A stretch of DNA of 5,918 bases, taken from an uncultured Altererythrobacter sp. (lineage in GTDB: Bacteria > Pseudomonadota > Alphaproteobacteria > Sphingomonadales > Sphingomonadaceae). The stretch covers positions 1 through 5,918 of the forward strand of contig CAMPIA010000090.1 of NCBI GenBank assembly GCA_946886175.1. The letters are read 5' to 3'. Below the pieces are notes generated by a model. The model saw only the letters and a list, made by a program, of their open reading frames with translations. It searched no databases and had not been told where the DNA came from. The position numbers and the translations under genes are program-made. Shown in pieces: positions 1 to 5,918 of the stretch (positions are counted from its first letter, which is position 1; every line of letters starts with the position of its first letter).

Positions 1-614
1 TGCTCGACGCGATCCGCGACAGCGGGGTCAAGGGGCTGACCTTCTGCAGCAACAATGCGGGGATCGACAACGAAGGCATCGGCAAGCTGCTGCGCACGCG
101 CCAGGTGAAGAAGATGATCTCCTCCTACGTCGGCGAGAACAAGGAATTCGAACGCCAGTTCCTTGCCGGCGAGCTCGAGGTCGAGTTCTGCCCTCAGGGT
201 ACCCTCGCCGAGCGCATGCGCGCCGGCGGCGCGGGCATTCCGGGGTTCTATACCCGGACCGGCGTCGGCACCCAGGTTGCCGAAGGCAAGGAAGTGAAGA
301 CCTTCGACGGGCGCGACGGCCCGCAGGACTACATCCTCGAGCGCGGCATCTTCGCCGACCTTGCGATCGTCAAGGCGTGGAAGGCCGACGAGACAGGCAA
401 TCTCGTGTTCCGCAAGACCGCCCGCAACTTCAACCTGCCCGCCGCGACCTGCGGCAAGGTCTGCGTGGTCGAGGTCGAGGAAGTGGTTCCCGCCGGCAGC
501 CTCGATCCGGACTGCATCCACCTGCCGGGCGTCTACGTCCAGCGGATGATCCTCGGCGCGCCTTACGACAAGAAGATCGAGTTCCGCACCGTGAGGGAGC
601 GCGCGGCGGCATGA
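1..614 (+). CDS. scoA: 3-oxoacid (succinyl-CoA:3-ketoacid) CoA-transferase subunit A, 5'-truncated by the window edge
   Basis: The subunit pairs with ScoB to move CoA from succinyl-CoA to acetoacetate or a related 3-oxoacid, feeding ketone-body or short-chain acid carbon into the TCA cycle in the cytosol. The reading frame is open from base 3, before the first ATG at 105, giving 203 visible residues. The family is usually about 230-235 residues, so roughly 30 are missing, including the Gly-rich GGFGxxGxP signature that lies there in relatives. Visible family features are [11 protein letters not shown], the segment [19 protein letters not shown], the [17 protein letters not shown] stretch and the C-terminal [18 protein letters not shown]. 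The TGA stop overlaps the ATG of the next gene (ATGA, 611-614), which suggests translational coupling. The ScoB partner is not immediately next: a lipoprotein gene lies between them. The family is certain; the exact preferred ketoacid is inferred from similarity. Confidence 0.95.
   Translation, partial: LDAIRDSGVKGLTFCSNNAGIDNEGIGKLLRTRQVKKMISSYVGENKEFERQFLAGELEVEFCPQGTLAERMRAGGAGIPGFYTRTGVGTQVAEGKEVKTFDGRDGPQDYILERGIFADLAIVKAWKADETGNLVFRKTARNFNLPAATCGKVCVVEVEEVVPAGSLDPDCIHLPGVYVQRMILGAPYDKKIEFRTVRERAAA
593..599 (+). promoter_or_regulatory. Candidate ribosome binding site for the lipoprotein gene
   Basis: GAGGGAG lies inside the 3' end of scoA, 11 bases before the ATG at 611. The spacing is slightly long, but it is the only clear Shine-Dalgarno-like run here and it supports the 611 start over the longer open frame that begins upstream at 377. 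Confidence 0.5.
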
Positions 615-640
615 GCGCGCCGCGGCTCCGCGCCGCGCTC
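597..640 (+). other. GC-rich inverted repeats spanning the lipoprotein start codon
   Basis: Bases 613-625 and 628-640 are reverse complements over 13 positions with one C-C mismatch (620 against 633), forming a near-perfect hairpin that begins at the last base of the start codon. A second copy of the left arm (GAGCGCG at 597-603) can pair instead with 634-640, and that alternative would enclose the start codon and part of the ribosome site. A regulatory role is a guess: very GC-rich coding sequence produces such repeats by chance. Confidence 0.3.
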
Positions 641-1447
641 GCGGTATCGGCGCTCGCGTTGCCGCTCGGCGGCTGCGTGGCCGCCGCGATCCCGCTCGTC
701 GCCGGCGGAGCGATTGCCGCCCGCGACGATACGCCCGAGGATGGCCGCCGGGTGGCCGAACTCGCCGCGCCGCGCCTGGCAGGGCCGACCACGGCCTCGG
801 CCTCGCCCCCAGTGTCCGCCGAGCCGTCTGCCGCCGCACTCGCGGTCGAGCCGCCCGCCCCGGCGCTCGCCGCCACGCCCGGCAGCCGTGGCGGCTACGA
901 CCCCTTTCTTGCCCATGCGGCGGCCCAGGCGGCGCTCGACCCGGTCGACGATCCGCGCAGTTCGGCGATCCTCGCCGCGCCCGGTTCGCTCACGCCGATC
1001 ACCACCGAATGCGCGATTCTGCCGCCCGCAGTGGTGATCGATCTCGACCCGGCCGATGCCGCGCTCGACATCGATGCGCTCCAGCCCGACCCCGCGCTCG
1101 CGCGCGGCCTCGCCGCGCTGCGCCTCCAGGGCGTGGCGATCCACTGGATCAGCGCCCTCTCGGCGGGCAAGGCCGGCGCGCTGCGCGCCCGGCTGCGCGA
1201 AACCGGGCTCGATCCCGAGGCGCGCGACGGACTGCTGCTCATGCGCCGCGCCGAGGACCGCAAGCAGGTTCGCCGCCGCGAGCTGTCGCAGACGCACTGC
1301 GTGGTGGCGATCGCGGGCGACGAGCGGACCGATTTCGACGAGCTGTTCGGCTATCTCAAGGATTCGTCCGCCGCCGCCGACCTCGAACCACTGGTCGGCG
1401 ACGGCTGGTTCCTCGTTTCCAAACCTCAAGACACCAAGGAAAACTGA
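611..1447 (+). CDS. Predicted outer-membrane lipoprotein with a HAD-superfamily acid-phosphatase-like C-terminal domain
   Basis: This is a 278-residue protein starting at the ATG that overlaps the scoA stop; a purine-rich GAGGGAG at 593-599 lies upstream. Residues 1-21 form a lipoprotein signal peptide (Arg at 5 and 7, a hydrophobic core, LGGC lipobox), so Cys22 should be lipidated; Val at +2 gives no inner-membrane retention signal. Residues 40-135 are an Ala/Pro-rich, probably disordered linker. Residues 138-272 look like a HAD phosphatase core: VVIDLDPAD supplies the D144/D146 pair, WIS supplies Ser181, K218 sits in DRKQVRRRE, and GDERTDF supplies D237 and D241. The K-x-x-R-R...GDxxxDF spacing and the closing GWFLVSKP resemble e(P4)-type acid phosphatases (PF03767). 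Motif I lacks the usual Thr, and the roughly 35 residues between motifs I and II leave no room for a large cap domain. The substrate is unknown, and activity could be lost. The link to CoA transfer is not obvious, since this protein should be exported. The lipoprotein call is strong; the HAD call is moderate. Confidence 0.8.
   Translation: MSAPRLRAALAVSALALPLGGCVAAAIPLVAGGAIAARDDTPEDGRRVAELAAPRLAGPTTASASPPVSAEPSAAALAVEPPAPALAATPGSRGGYDPFLAHAAAQAALDPVDDPRSSAILAAPGSLTPITTECAILPPAVVIDLDPADAALDIDALQPDPALARGLAALRLQGVAIHWISALSAGKAGALRARLRETGLDPEARDGLLLMRRAEDRKQVRRRELSQTHCVVAIAGDERTDFDELFGYLKDSSAAADLEPLVGDGWFLVSKPQDTKEN
1436..1443 (+). promoter_or_regulatory. Ribosome binding site of scoB
   Basis: AAGGAAAA sits in the last codons of the lipoprotein gene, with AGGA eight bases before the ATG at 1449. 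It is the best-formed ribosome site in the window. It fixes the scoB start at 1449, although the frame is open upstream to 1056. Confidence 0.7.
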
Positions 1448-1448
1448 C

Positions 1449-2084
1449 ATGCCCTGGGATCGCAACCAGATGGCCGCGCGCGCGGCGCAGGAACTCGAGG
1501 ACGGATACTACGTCAACCTCGGCATCGGCATTCCCACGCTGGTGGCGAACCATATCCCGGCCGGGATGCACGTCACGTTGCAGAGCGAAAACGGCATGCT
1601 CGGGATCGGCCCGTTCCCCTACGAGGACGAGATCGACCCCGATCTGATCAACGCGGGCAAGCAGACGATCAGCGAGCTGCCCCACAGCGCCTATTTCGAC
1701 AGCGCAACGAGCTTCGGCATGATCCGCGGCGGGCACATCGACCTGACCGTCCTCGGCGCGATGGAAGTGGCCGAGAACGGCGACATCGCCAACTGGATGA
1801 TCCCCGGCAAGATGATCAAGGGCATGGGCGGCGCGATGGACCTCGTCGCCGGGGTCAAGAAGATCATCGTGGTGATGGAGCACACCGCCAAGGACGGCAG
1901 CCCCAAGTTCATCCCCGCGTGCACCCTGCCGCTGACCGGCACCAACGTGGTCGACATGATCGTGACCGACCTCGCGGTGTTCCACCGCACCGACCACGAC
2001 AGCCCGTTCAAGCTGATCGAACTGGCGCCGGGCGTGAGCGCGGAAGAAGTCGCCGAAAAGACGACGGCGCATTACGAAACATGA
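1449..2084 (+). CDS. scoB: 3-oxoacid (succinyl-CoA:3-ketoacid) CoA-transferase subunit B
   Basis: This 211-residue protein has the normal length for the family and is the catalytic subunit of the ScoAB transferase. The signature LQSENGMLG at residues 44-52 holds the active-site Glu47, which forms the covalent glutamyl-CoA intermediate in this family. The early NLGIGIPT (23-30) matches the conserved GxGxP segment near the CoA site. Further family stretches include [20 protein letters not shown], the [10 protein letters not shown] block and [16 protein letters not shown]. It starts one base after the lipoprotein stop behind a good ribosome site, and its TGA overlaps the next ATG (ATGA, 2081-2084). 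All expected parts are present and nothing suggests decay. The product should act in the cytosol with ScoA to use acetoacetate or other short 3-oxoacids. Split A and B genes are normal for bacteria; the intervening lipoprotein gene is not part of the enzyme. Confidence 0.96.
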   Translation: MPWDRNQMAARAAQELEDGYYVNLGIGIPTLVANHIPAGMHVTLQSENGMLGIGPFPYEDEIDPDLINAGKQTISELPHSAYFDSATSFGMIRGGHIDLTVLGAMEVAENGDIANWMIPGKMIKGMGGAMDLVAGVKKIIVVMEHTAKDGSPKFIPACTLPLTGTNVVDMIVTDLAVFHRTDHDSPFKLIELAPGVSAEEVAEKTTAHYET

Positions 2085-2515
2085 CAGCGGAGCCCGAACC
2101 TCCCCGGTGGCTATCGCGGCTCGACACCTTTCGCCGAGCCGTGGACAATCTCGCCATGGCGGTGGAGCAGTTTCGTCAGCGCCCGTTCTCCGTGATCGAG
2201 AAGGCGGGTCTCGTCCAGCTATACGAAGTTGCCTGGGAACTGGGCTGGAAGGTGCAAGCGGACTATCTGCGCTCGATGGGACACCAGATTCAACTCGTGG
2301 GGCCACGGCCGGTCATTCGCGCGGCATTCGAGGCCGGGTTGATCGAGAACGGGCAGGGTTGGGTCGACGCCACGAAACTTCGCAACGAGCTGTCGCACAT
2401 CTACGATGCCGCCCGAGCCGACGCGGCTCTGGAAGTGATAGCCGAGAGCTATCTGCCGCTCATGATGGCCCTCGTATCGAAACTCGACGATGCCGACACC
2501 CATTCAGCTCTCTGA
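2081..2515 (+). CDS. HI0074-family nucleotidyltransferase substrate-binding protein (HEPN fold), possible HepT-like toxin
   Basis: This 144-residue, probably all-helical protein matches the HI0074 family (PF08780) in layout: an amphipathic helix with [20 protein letters not shown], the typical [12 protein letters not shown] core (52-63), [11 protein letters not shown] (78-88), and RNELSHIYD at 101-109. The last segment is the HEPN motif RX4HXY (R101, H106, Y108). In the characterised HepT toxin of Shewanella, Arg and His form the RNase centre and the Tyr is the residue AMPylated by MntA. All three residues are present here, so a toxin role is plausible, but the HI0074 family is usually described only as a partner of its nucleotidyltransferase. 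The ATG overlaps the scoB stop (ATGA) and no clear Shine-Dalgarno precedes it, so translation probably depends on scoB. The next gene, its cognate nucleotidyltransferase, begins 26 bases before this stop. Hand-counted blocks in this gene pair are near 58% GC, lower than the flanking genes, which hints at acquisition. Confidence 0.85.
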   Translation: MTAEPEPPRWLSRLDTFRRAVDNLAMAVEQFRQRPFSVIEKAGLVQLYEVAWELGWKVQADYLRSMGHQIQLVGPRPVIRAAFEAGLIENGQGWVDATKLRNELSHIYDAARADAALEVIAESYLPLMMALVSKLDDADTHSAL

Positions 2516-2810
2516 CCGAGAGCGTTTCACGGTCGGCGCGATCCTCTCGCGCTTCGCTGACCAGATAGGGAGAGTCCGGGTGTACGGCTCCCGGGCCATC
2601 GGACGCGCGCGGCCCTCATCCGATCTCGATTTGGCCCTCGACCCGCCGATTTCGACCCGCACGCTGTATGACCTTATGGAAGCGTTCGAAGACAGCGACC
2701 TGCCGATCACCGTCGACCTTTTCGTGATCAGCCCGGATTCGTCACCCGAATTGTGCGAAGCGATCGAACGTCACGGAGTCGACTGGCCGATCACCCCAGC
2801 GCGGCCTTGA
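2490..2810 (+). CDS. Minimal MNT-type nucleotidyltransferase (HI0073/MntA-like), probable antitoxin partner
   Basis: This 106-residue single-domain protein belongs to the minimal nucleotidyltransferases of the DNA polymerase beta fold. The active-site signature is [18 protein letters not shown]: Gly33-Ser34 binds the nucleotide phosphates and Asp45 with Asp47 binds metal, in the GSX10DXD spacing of MntA antitoxins. A third carboxylate, Asp76 in ITVDLFVI, completes the triad. In HepT/MntA systems the enzyme adds AMP units to the toxin's Tyr and silences it; by analogy it should act on Tyr108 of the protein encoded just upstream. The start overlaps that gene by 26 bases, and no strong ribosome site is visible, so translation is probably coupled. 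The toxin-like gene comes first, then this one, the order also found in hepT-mntA pairs. Its last 20 bases overlap the 3' end of the opposing metK. The family is clear; the antitoxin function is inferred. Confidence 0.88.
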   Translation: MPTPIQLSDRERFTVGAILSRFADQIGRVRVYGSRAIGRARPSSDLDLALDPPISTRTLYDLMEAFEDSDLPITVDLFVISPDSSPELCEAIERHGVDWPITPARP

Positions 2811-4002
2811 GGTCTTCCGTCAGATCGGTCCGTTCCCACGGAAAGTGATCGCCCTCGGCCGGGCGGCCGAAGTGGCCGTAGGCGGCGCTCTTGCGGTAGA
2901 TCGGCTTGTTGAGCCCGAGGTGGACGCGGATGCCGCGCGGGGTCAGCCCGCCCAGCTTGCCGATGCCGCGGATCGCATCCTCGATCTTGTCGTCCGCCAC
3001 CGTGCCGGTGCCGTGCGTGTCGACATAGAGCGAGAGCGGTTCGCTGACGCCGATCGCGTAGGCGAGCTGGATCGTGCAGCGCTGCGCTAGGCCCGCCGCG
3101 ACGATGTTCTTGGCGAGATAGCGGCTGATATAGGCGGCCGAGCGGTCGACCTTGGTCGGGTCCTTGCCGCTGAACGCGCCGCCGCCGTGCGGGGCCGCGC
3201 CGCCATACGTGTCGACGATGATCTTGCGGCCGGTGAGGCCTGCGTCGCCGTCGGGCCCGCCGATCACGAACGTGCCGGTCGGATTGATATGCCACCGGGT
3301 TTCGTCCGACAGGAACCCCTCGGGCAGGATTTCGGCGACGATGCGCTTGACGTAGGCCTTCAGCTCGGCCTCCTTCTCACCCTCGTCGTAGCCCTCGGCG
3401 TGCTGGGTCGAGACGACGATCGCGGTCGCCGCGATCGGCTTGCGGTCGCGGTAGCGCAGCGTGACCTGGCTCTTGGCGTCAGGCTCGAGGAAGGGGGCGG
3501 CGCCGCTCTTGCGGTCGTCGGCGAGACGCTGGAGGATCTTGTGGCTGTAGTCGAGTGTCGCCGGCATCAGGTCGGGCGTCTCGTCGCAGGCGAAGCCGAA
3601 CATGATGCCCTGGTCGCCCGCGCCTTCGTCCTTGTTGCCGCTCGCATCGACGCCCTGCGCGATATGCGCGCTCTGGCCGTGGAGATGATTCTCGAAGGTC
3701 AGCGTTTCCCAGTGGAAGCCGTCCTGCGCGTAGCCGATGTCGCGCACCGTCTGGCGCACGACCTGCTCGATCTCCTGCTCGACGCCCGGGGCCCAGTTGC
3801 CGTCGGCTTCCATGATGCCCTTGCCGCGAATCTCGCCGGCGAGCACCACGCGCTGGGTGGTCGTCAGCGTTTCGCACGCCACGCGCGCTTCGGGGTCTTT
3901 GGAGAGAAACAGGTCGACGATCGCATCCGAAATCTGGTCGGAGACCTTGTCGGGATGGCCTTCGGAGACCGACTCGGAGGTGAACAGGTAAGTGCTGCGC
4001 AT
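2791..4002 (-). CDS. metK: S-adenosylmethionine synthetase
   Basis: MetK makes S-adenosylmethionine from methionine and ATP, releasing phosphate and pyrophosphate, as a cytosolic oligomer. The protein is 403 residues, normal for alphaproteobacteria. The N-terminal [14 protein letters not shown] contains catalytic His16 and Asp18. [12 protein letters not shown] at 127-138 is the first family signature (the second-to-last residue is Phe where many have Tyr). Lys177 in [10 protein letters not shown] matches a conserved active-site lysine. [16 protein letters not shown] at 273-288 is the phosphate-binding second signature. The ATG at 4002 gives the canonical [12 protein letters not shown] start; the ribosome site is weak (GGAA about 11 bases upstream, or GAAG at 3). 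It lies 49 bases after lnt on the same strand, an order I know from sphingomonads, where trmB often follows; here trmB is not next. An AT-rich palindrome upstream probably controls it. Its stop lies inside the opposing nucleotidyltransferase gene, a 20-base tail-to-tail overlap. Confidence 0.98.
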   Translation of the reverse strand: MRSTYLFTSESVSEGHPDKVSDQISDAIVDLFLSKDPEARVACETLTTTQRVVLAGEIRGKGIMEADGNWAPGVEQEIEQVVRQTVRDIGYAQDGFHWETLTFENHLHGQSAHIAQGVDASGNKDEGAGDQGIMFGFACDETPDLMPATLDYSHKILQRLADDRKSGAAPFLEPDAKSQVTLRYRDRKPIAATAIVVSTQHAEGYDEGEKEAELKAYVKRIVAEILPEGFLSDETRWHINPTGTFVIGGPDGDAGLTGRKIIVDTYGGAAPHGGGAFSGKDPTKVDRSAAYISRYLAKNIVAAGLAQRCTIQLAYAIGVSEPLSLYVDTHGTGTVADDKIEDAIRGIGKLGGLTPRGIRVHLGLNKPIYRKSAAYGHFGRPAEGDHFPWERTDLTEDLKAALG

Positions 4003-4018
4003 GGGCTTCGATATTCCG

Positions 4019-4038
4019 ATATAAAGATAGCTTTATGT
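4019..4038 (-). promoter_or_regulatory. AT-rich palindrome upstream of metK, candidate operator (SahR-like)
   Basis: The 49-base gap between lnt and metK (4003-4051) holds a perfect 6-base inverted repeat, ATAAAG at 4021-4026 and CTTTAT at 4031-4036, separated by ATAG. It stands out as an A/T island in very GC-rich DNA and lies only 19 bases upstream of the metK start. From memory, SahR, an ArsR-family repressor of SAM-cycle genes in proteobacteria, uses AT-rich palindromes with ATAAAGAT/ATCTTTAT halves, often ahead of metK and ahcY. This site fits that style with one half imperfect. The AT-rich stem is unlike a terminator (no GC stem, no U tract). No convincing -35/-10 pair is visible, so the promoter is unplaced and may start in the end of lnt. 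The rest of the gap shows nothing else. Confidence 0.5.
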
Positions 4039-4051
4039 GTGCTTGCGCCTC

Positions 4052-5650
4052 CTAGCGGCGTCGCAGCCGCGTGGCAACCAGCGATCCGGCGATCAGCAGC
4101 AACGCCCAGGCCATCGCGAGCCAGTTGCCGAGCCGGGAGAACAGCGTCGGCGGCTGCGCCGGAGGCACCAGCCCGTCGATCCGCCCGGCGCGATGCATGC
4201 CGATATGATCGCGCACCACGCCGCGCGCGTCGATCACCGCGCTGATGCCGGTCGTCGTCGCGCGCAGGACCGGCAATGCTTCCTCGATCGCGCGCATCCG
4301 CGCCTGCGCGAGGTGCTGCGGCGGGCCCCAGGCGCCGAACCAGCCATCGTTCGAGGGGTTGAAGATGTAATCCGGCCGGTCGTCCGGGTCGACGACCTGG
4401 CCCGAGAACACGATCTCGTAGCAGATCTGCGCGCCCGCCTCGCCCCATGCGCCGAGGTCGAGCGTGCGCGGCCCGGGCCCGGGGATGAAGTCGAGCGCCC
4501 CCGCGACGAGGCGGGTCAGCCCGAGCGGTTCGAGCAGCCAGCGCATGGGGAGATATTCGCCGTAGGGGACGAGATGCGCCTTGGCGTAGCGCACGCCGAG
4601 CCTGCCGTCGGCGTAAACCGGCGTGATCGCATTGTAGGCGCCGACCGCCTTCTTCCGCCCATCGACCATGCCGATCTCGAGATCGACCGCGCCGGTCAGC
4701 AGCAGCGAGCCTTCCCCGATCACCCGGCCGATGCGCCACCGGGCGTAGGCGGGGTCGCCGGCGGCGGTCATCTGGTCGTAGTAGCGCTGCGGATAGCCGC
4801 TGCGCAGGTAGTCGGGGATGCCCGATTCGGGCCACAGAACCAGTCGCCGCTGCCCCGGCTCACGCGGGACCGAGAGCTGCGCGATGCGGGCGAAATGCTC
4901 CTCGTATAGCGCGGGATTGTCGAGCGCGTCCTGGCGGATATCGGGCTGCACCAGGGTGAAGCGCAGCGTGCCCTCCTCACCCGCGGTCGCGGGCCAGTAC
5001 ATGCCCGCCGCGAGCAGCCCGGAGACGAGCGCGAACGGGACGAAGCGCCGTTCGCGCAGCAGCACCACGAGCATCGCACCGATCGCCACGGCAAGACCCG
5101 AGAGCGCGTAAGTTCCGGTCCATGGCAGCAGCGCGGCGAGCCCCGGCCGGTCGAACGGGCCGAGCAGGATCAGCCCGAAGGGATCCCAGGCATAGCCGGT
5201 GAAGACCCAGCTGCGCAGCCACTCGGTTACGATCCACGCCCCGCCCAGCAGGCAGGCCGCCGCACCGGCGCGCATCCGGTGCCCGATCCAGCGGGCGAGC
5301 GCCCATGTCAGCAGCGCGGCGAGCGCAGGATAGACCGCGAGGTAGAGCGCCACCAGCGGCACCGCGAACCAGCCGAGCCAGGCGGGCATTTCGGCCTGAT
5401 AGGTGAACGCGGTCGCGATCCAGTTGTTGGCGAGCGTGAAATGCGCGAGACCGAACAGCCAGCCGCGCGCGAGCGCGCTACGCCATCCGGGCGAAGACAG
5501 CACCAGCAGCGCGAAGCCGCCCATCGCCAGCAAGGCCAGCGGCCACAGGTGGAGCGGCGGAAATCCGGTTGCGGAAACGAGCCCGCACGCGAGCGCGGAC
5601 AGCTTCGGGCGTGCGGCGAACCAGCAGCCGATCCGACCGATCCGGTCCAT
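4052..5650 (-). CDS. lnt: Apolipoprotein N-acyltransferase
   Basis: Lnt adds the third acyl chain to the N-terminal Cys of lipoproteins in the inner membrane. Counting from the ATG at 5650 the protein has 532 residues, near the E. coli length. Residues 16-218 form several hydrophobic helices, for example around 35-52, 91-120, 128-144 and 170-218. Residues 227-490 form the periplasmic nitrilase-like domain, and a last helix near 509-525 plus RLRRR ends the protein. The triad is present: Glu275 in WPESG, Lys357 in YAKAHLVPYGEYLP, Cys410 in ICYEIVF. The start is uncertain. A TTG at 5674 would add eight residues (MQKPGRAR), but the ATG at 5650 gives a short basic lead before the first helix, as in relatives, so I prefer it; neither has a strong ribosome site. 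It follows the unidentified gene by 14-38 bases and precedes metK, probably in one transcript. The exported lipoprotein encoded at 611 would be one of its substrates. Confidence 0.96.
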   Translation of the reverse strand: MDRIGRIGCWFAARPKLSALACGLVSATGFPPLHLWPLALLAMGGFALLVLSSPGWRSALARGWLFGLAHFTLANNWIATAFTYQAEMPAWLGWFAVPLVALYLAVYPALAALLTWALARWIGHRMRAGAAACLLGGAWIVTEWLRSWVFTGYAWDPFGLILLGPFDRPGLAALLPWTGTYALSGLAVAIGAMLVVLLRERRFVPFALVSGLLAAGMYWPATAGEEGTLRFTLVQPDIRQDALDNPALYEEHFARIAQLSVPREPGQRRLVLWPESGIPDYLRSGYPQRYYDQMTAAGDPAYARWRIGRVIGEGSLLLTGAVDLEIGMVDGRKKAVGAYNAITPVYADGRLGVRYAKAHLVPYGEYLPMRWLLEPLGLTRLVAGALDFIPGPGPRTLDLGAWGEAGAQICYEIVFSGQVVDPDDRPDYIFNPSNDGWFGAWGPPQHLAQARMRAIEEALPVLRATTTGISAVIDARGVVRDHIGMHRAGRIDGLVPPAQPPTLFSRLGNWLAMAWALLLIAGSLVATRLRRR

Positions 5651-5688
5651 CCGCGCCCGTCCGGGTTTCTGCAATGCCTGGTCTGCGC

Positions 5689-5918
5689 TCAGCCGACCGC
5701 CCGCACCGCTTCGCCGTCATCGGCGGGCTCGGCCGTCTTGCGGGTGCGCGGGGCGCGCTTCTTCTTAGGGGCCTCGCCATCCACCTCGCCGCCGATCGAG
5801 GGCGGGAGCGCGGCGGCGTCGATGGCGGCGTCGTCCTTGGCCGGCGCGGCGTTGCGGGCCTTGCGCGGCTTGCGTGCTTCACCGCGCGGGGCGCGTTCTT
5901 CGCTGCGCGGCTGGCGCT
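5689..5918 (-). CDS. C-terminal tail of an unidentified protein, Ala/Pro-rich and basic (5' end outside window)
   Basis: I translated the minus strand back from a TGA at 5689-5691 and found an open frame to the window edge, about 75 residues, with the G/C-rich third positions of real coding DNA. The visible tail has low complexity: basic blocks such as EARKPRKARN and APKKKRAPRTRKTAEP, an acidic/alanine stretch DDAAIDAAALPP between them, and a mildly acidic end (ADDGEAVRAVG). There is no recognisable domain. Such disordered Lys/Arg/Pro/Ala tails close several RNA-associated proteins in alphaproteobacteria (for example DEAD-box helicases and RNase E/G), but this is only suggestive. The stop lies 38 bases before the preferred lnt start, so the two genes are probably co-transcribed. 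The coding call is good; the identity is unknown. Confidence 0.65.
   Translation of the reverse strand, partial: RQPRSEERAPRGEARKPRKARNAAPAKDDAAIDAAALPPSIGGEVDGEAPKKKRAPRTRKTAEPADDGEAVRAVG

Noticed and set aside
377..610. Upstream extension of the lipoprotein frame inside scoA
   Set aside because: It reads as an Arg-rich shadow of scoA. The lipoprotein signal peptide begins exactly at the ATG at 611.
563..1465. Long open frame (300 residues) on the minus strand opposite the lipoprotein gene
   Set aside because: It has an Arg/Gly-rich composition with no family likeness and is the usual antisense shadow of GC-rich codons. The plus-strand frame has a signal peptide and recognisable motifs.
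1356..2306. Minus-strand open frame of 316 residues opposite scoB
   Set aside because: It spans three real gene junctions on the other strand and has His/Asp/Arg-rich shadow composition.
4021..4036. Palindrome as an lnt terminator
   Set aside because: The stem is short and AT-rich with no following U run, so it would not terminate transcription. A protein-binding site fits better.
4003..4051. SAM riboswitch upstream of metK
   Set aside because: The gap is 49 bases and already holds the palindrome. I could not draw a pseudoknot matching the SAM-II or SAM/SAH consensus.
3187..4245. Plus-strand open frame of 352 residues across metK and the end of lnt
   Set aside because: It is fully antisense to the unmistakable metK and runs through the metK promoter gap into lnt. 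It has no recognisable domain.

Overview
The window looks like chromosome of a GC-rich alphaproteobacterium, most likely in the Sphingomonadales (Sphingomonas, Erythrobacter or Novosphingobium type). This rests on the strong G/C bias at third codon positions, on protein sequences that read like that order's CoA transferase, MetK and Lnt, and on the lnt-metK gene order. Genus cannot be fixed from sequence reading alone. Gene density is very high. The only real intergenic stretch is about 49 bases upstream of metK, and there is no RNA gene, IS element or CRISPR array.

Left half, plus strand (1-2810): five genes are packed head to tail with 4-base ATGA overlaps or near-zero gaps, so they are probably one transcript. 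First is the 3' part of scoA (subunit A of a succinyl-CoA:3-ketoacid CoA-transferase). Next is an unnamed lipoprotein gene whose C-terminal half carries the four motifs of HAD-superfamily acid phosphatases. Then comes scoB (subunit B), which makes the ketoacid-activating enzyme with ScoA. A two-gene nucleotidyltransferase module follows: a HEPN-fold substrate-binding protein of the HI0074 family with an RX4HXY motif, and a minimal MNT nucleotidyltransferase with GSX10DXD. Together these resemble a HepT/MntA-type toxin-antitoxin pair. Their base composition is lower in GC than the genes around them.

Right half, minus strand (5918-2791): reading leftward, there is the C-terminal tail of an unidentified protein (Ala/Pro/Lys/Arg-rich), then lnt (apolipoprotein N-acyltransferase), then metK (S-adenosylmethionine synthetase). 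Between lnt and metK is an AT-rich palindrome that is a good candidate operator for metK. The 3' ends of metK and the nucleotidyltransferase gene overlap by 20 bases in a tail-to-tail arrangement, leaving no room for an intergenic terminator.

The most interesting points are the HAD-like lipoprotein lodged between the two subunit genes of a cytosolic enzyme, the HEPN/MNT pair coupled to the end of that metabolic operon and running into metK, and the metK operator candidate.
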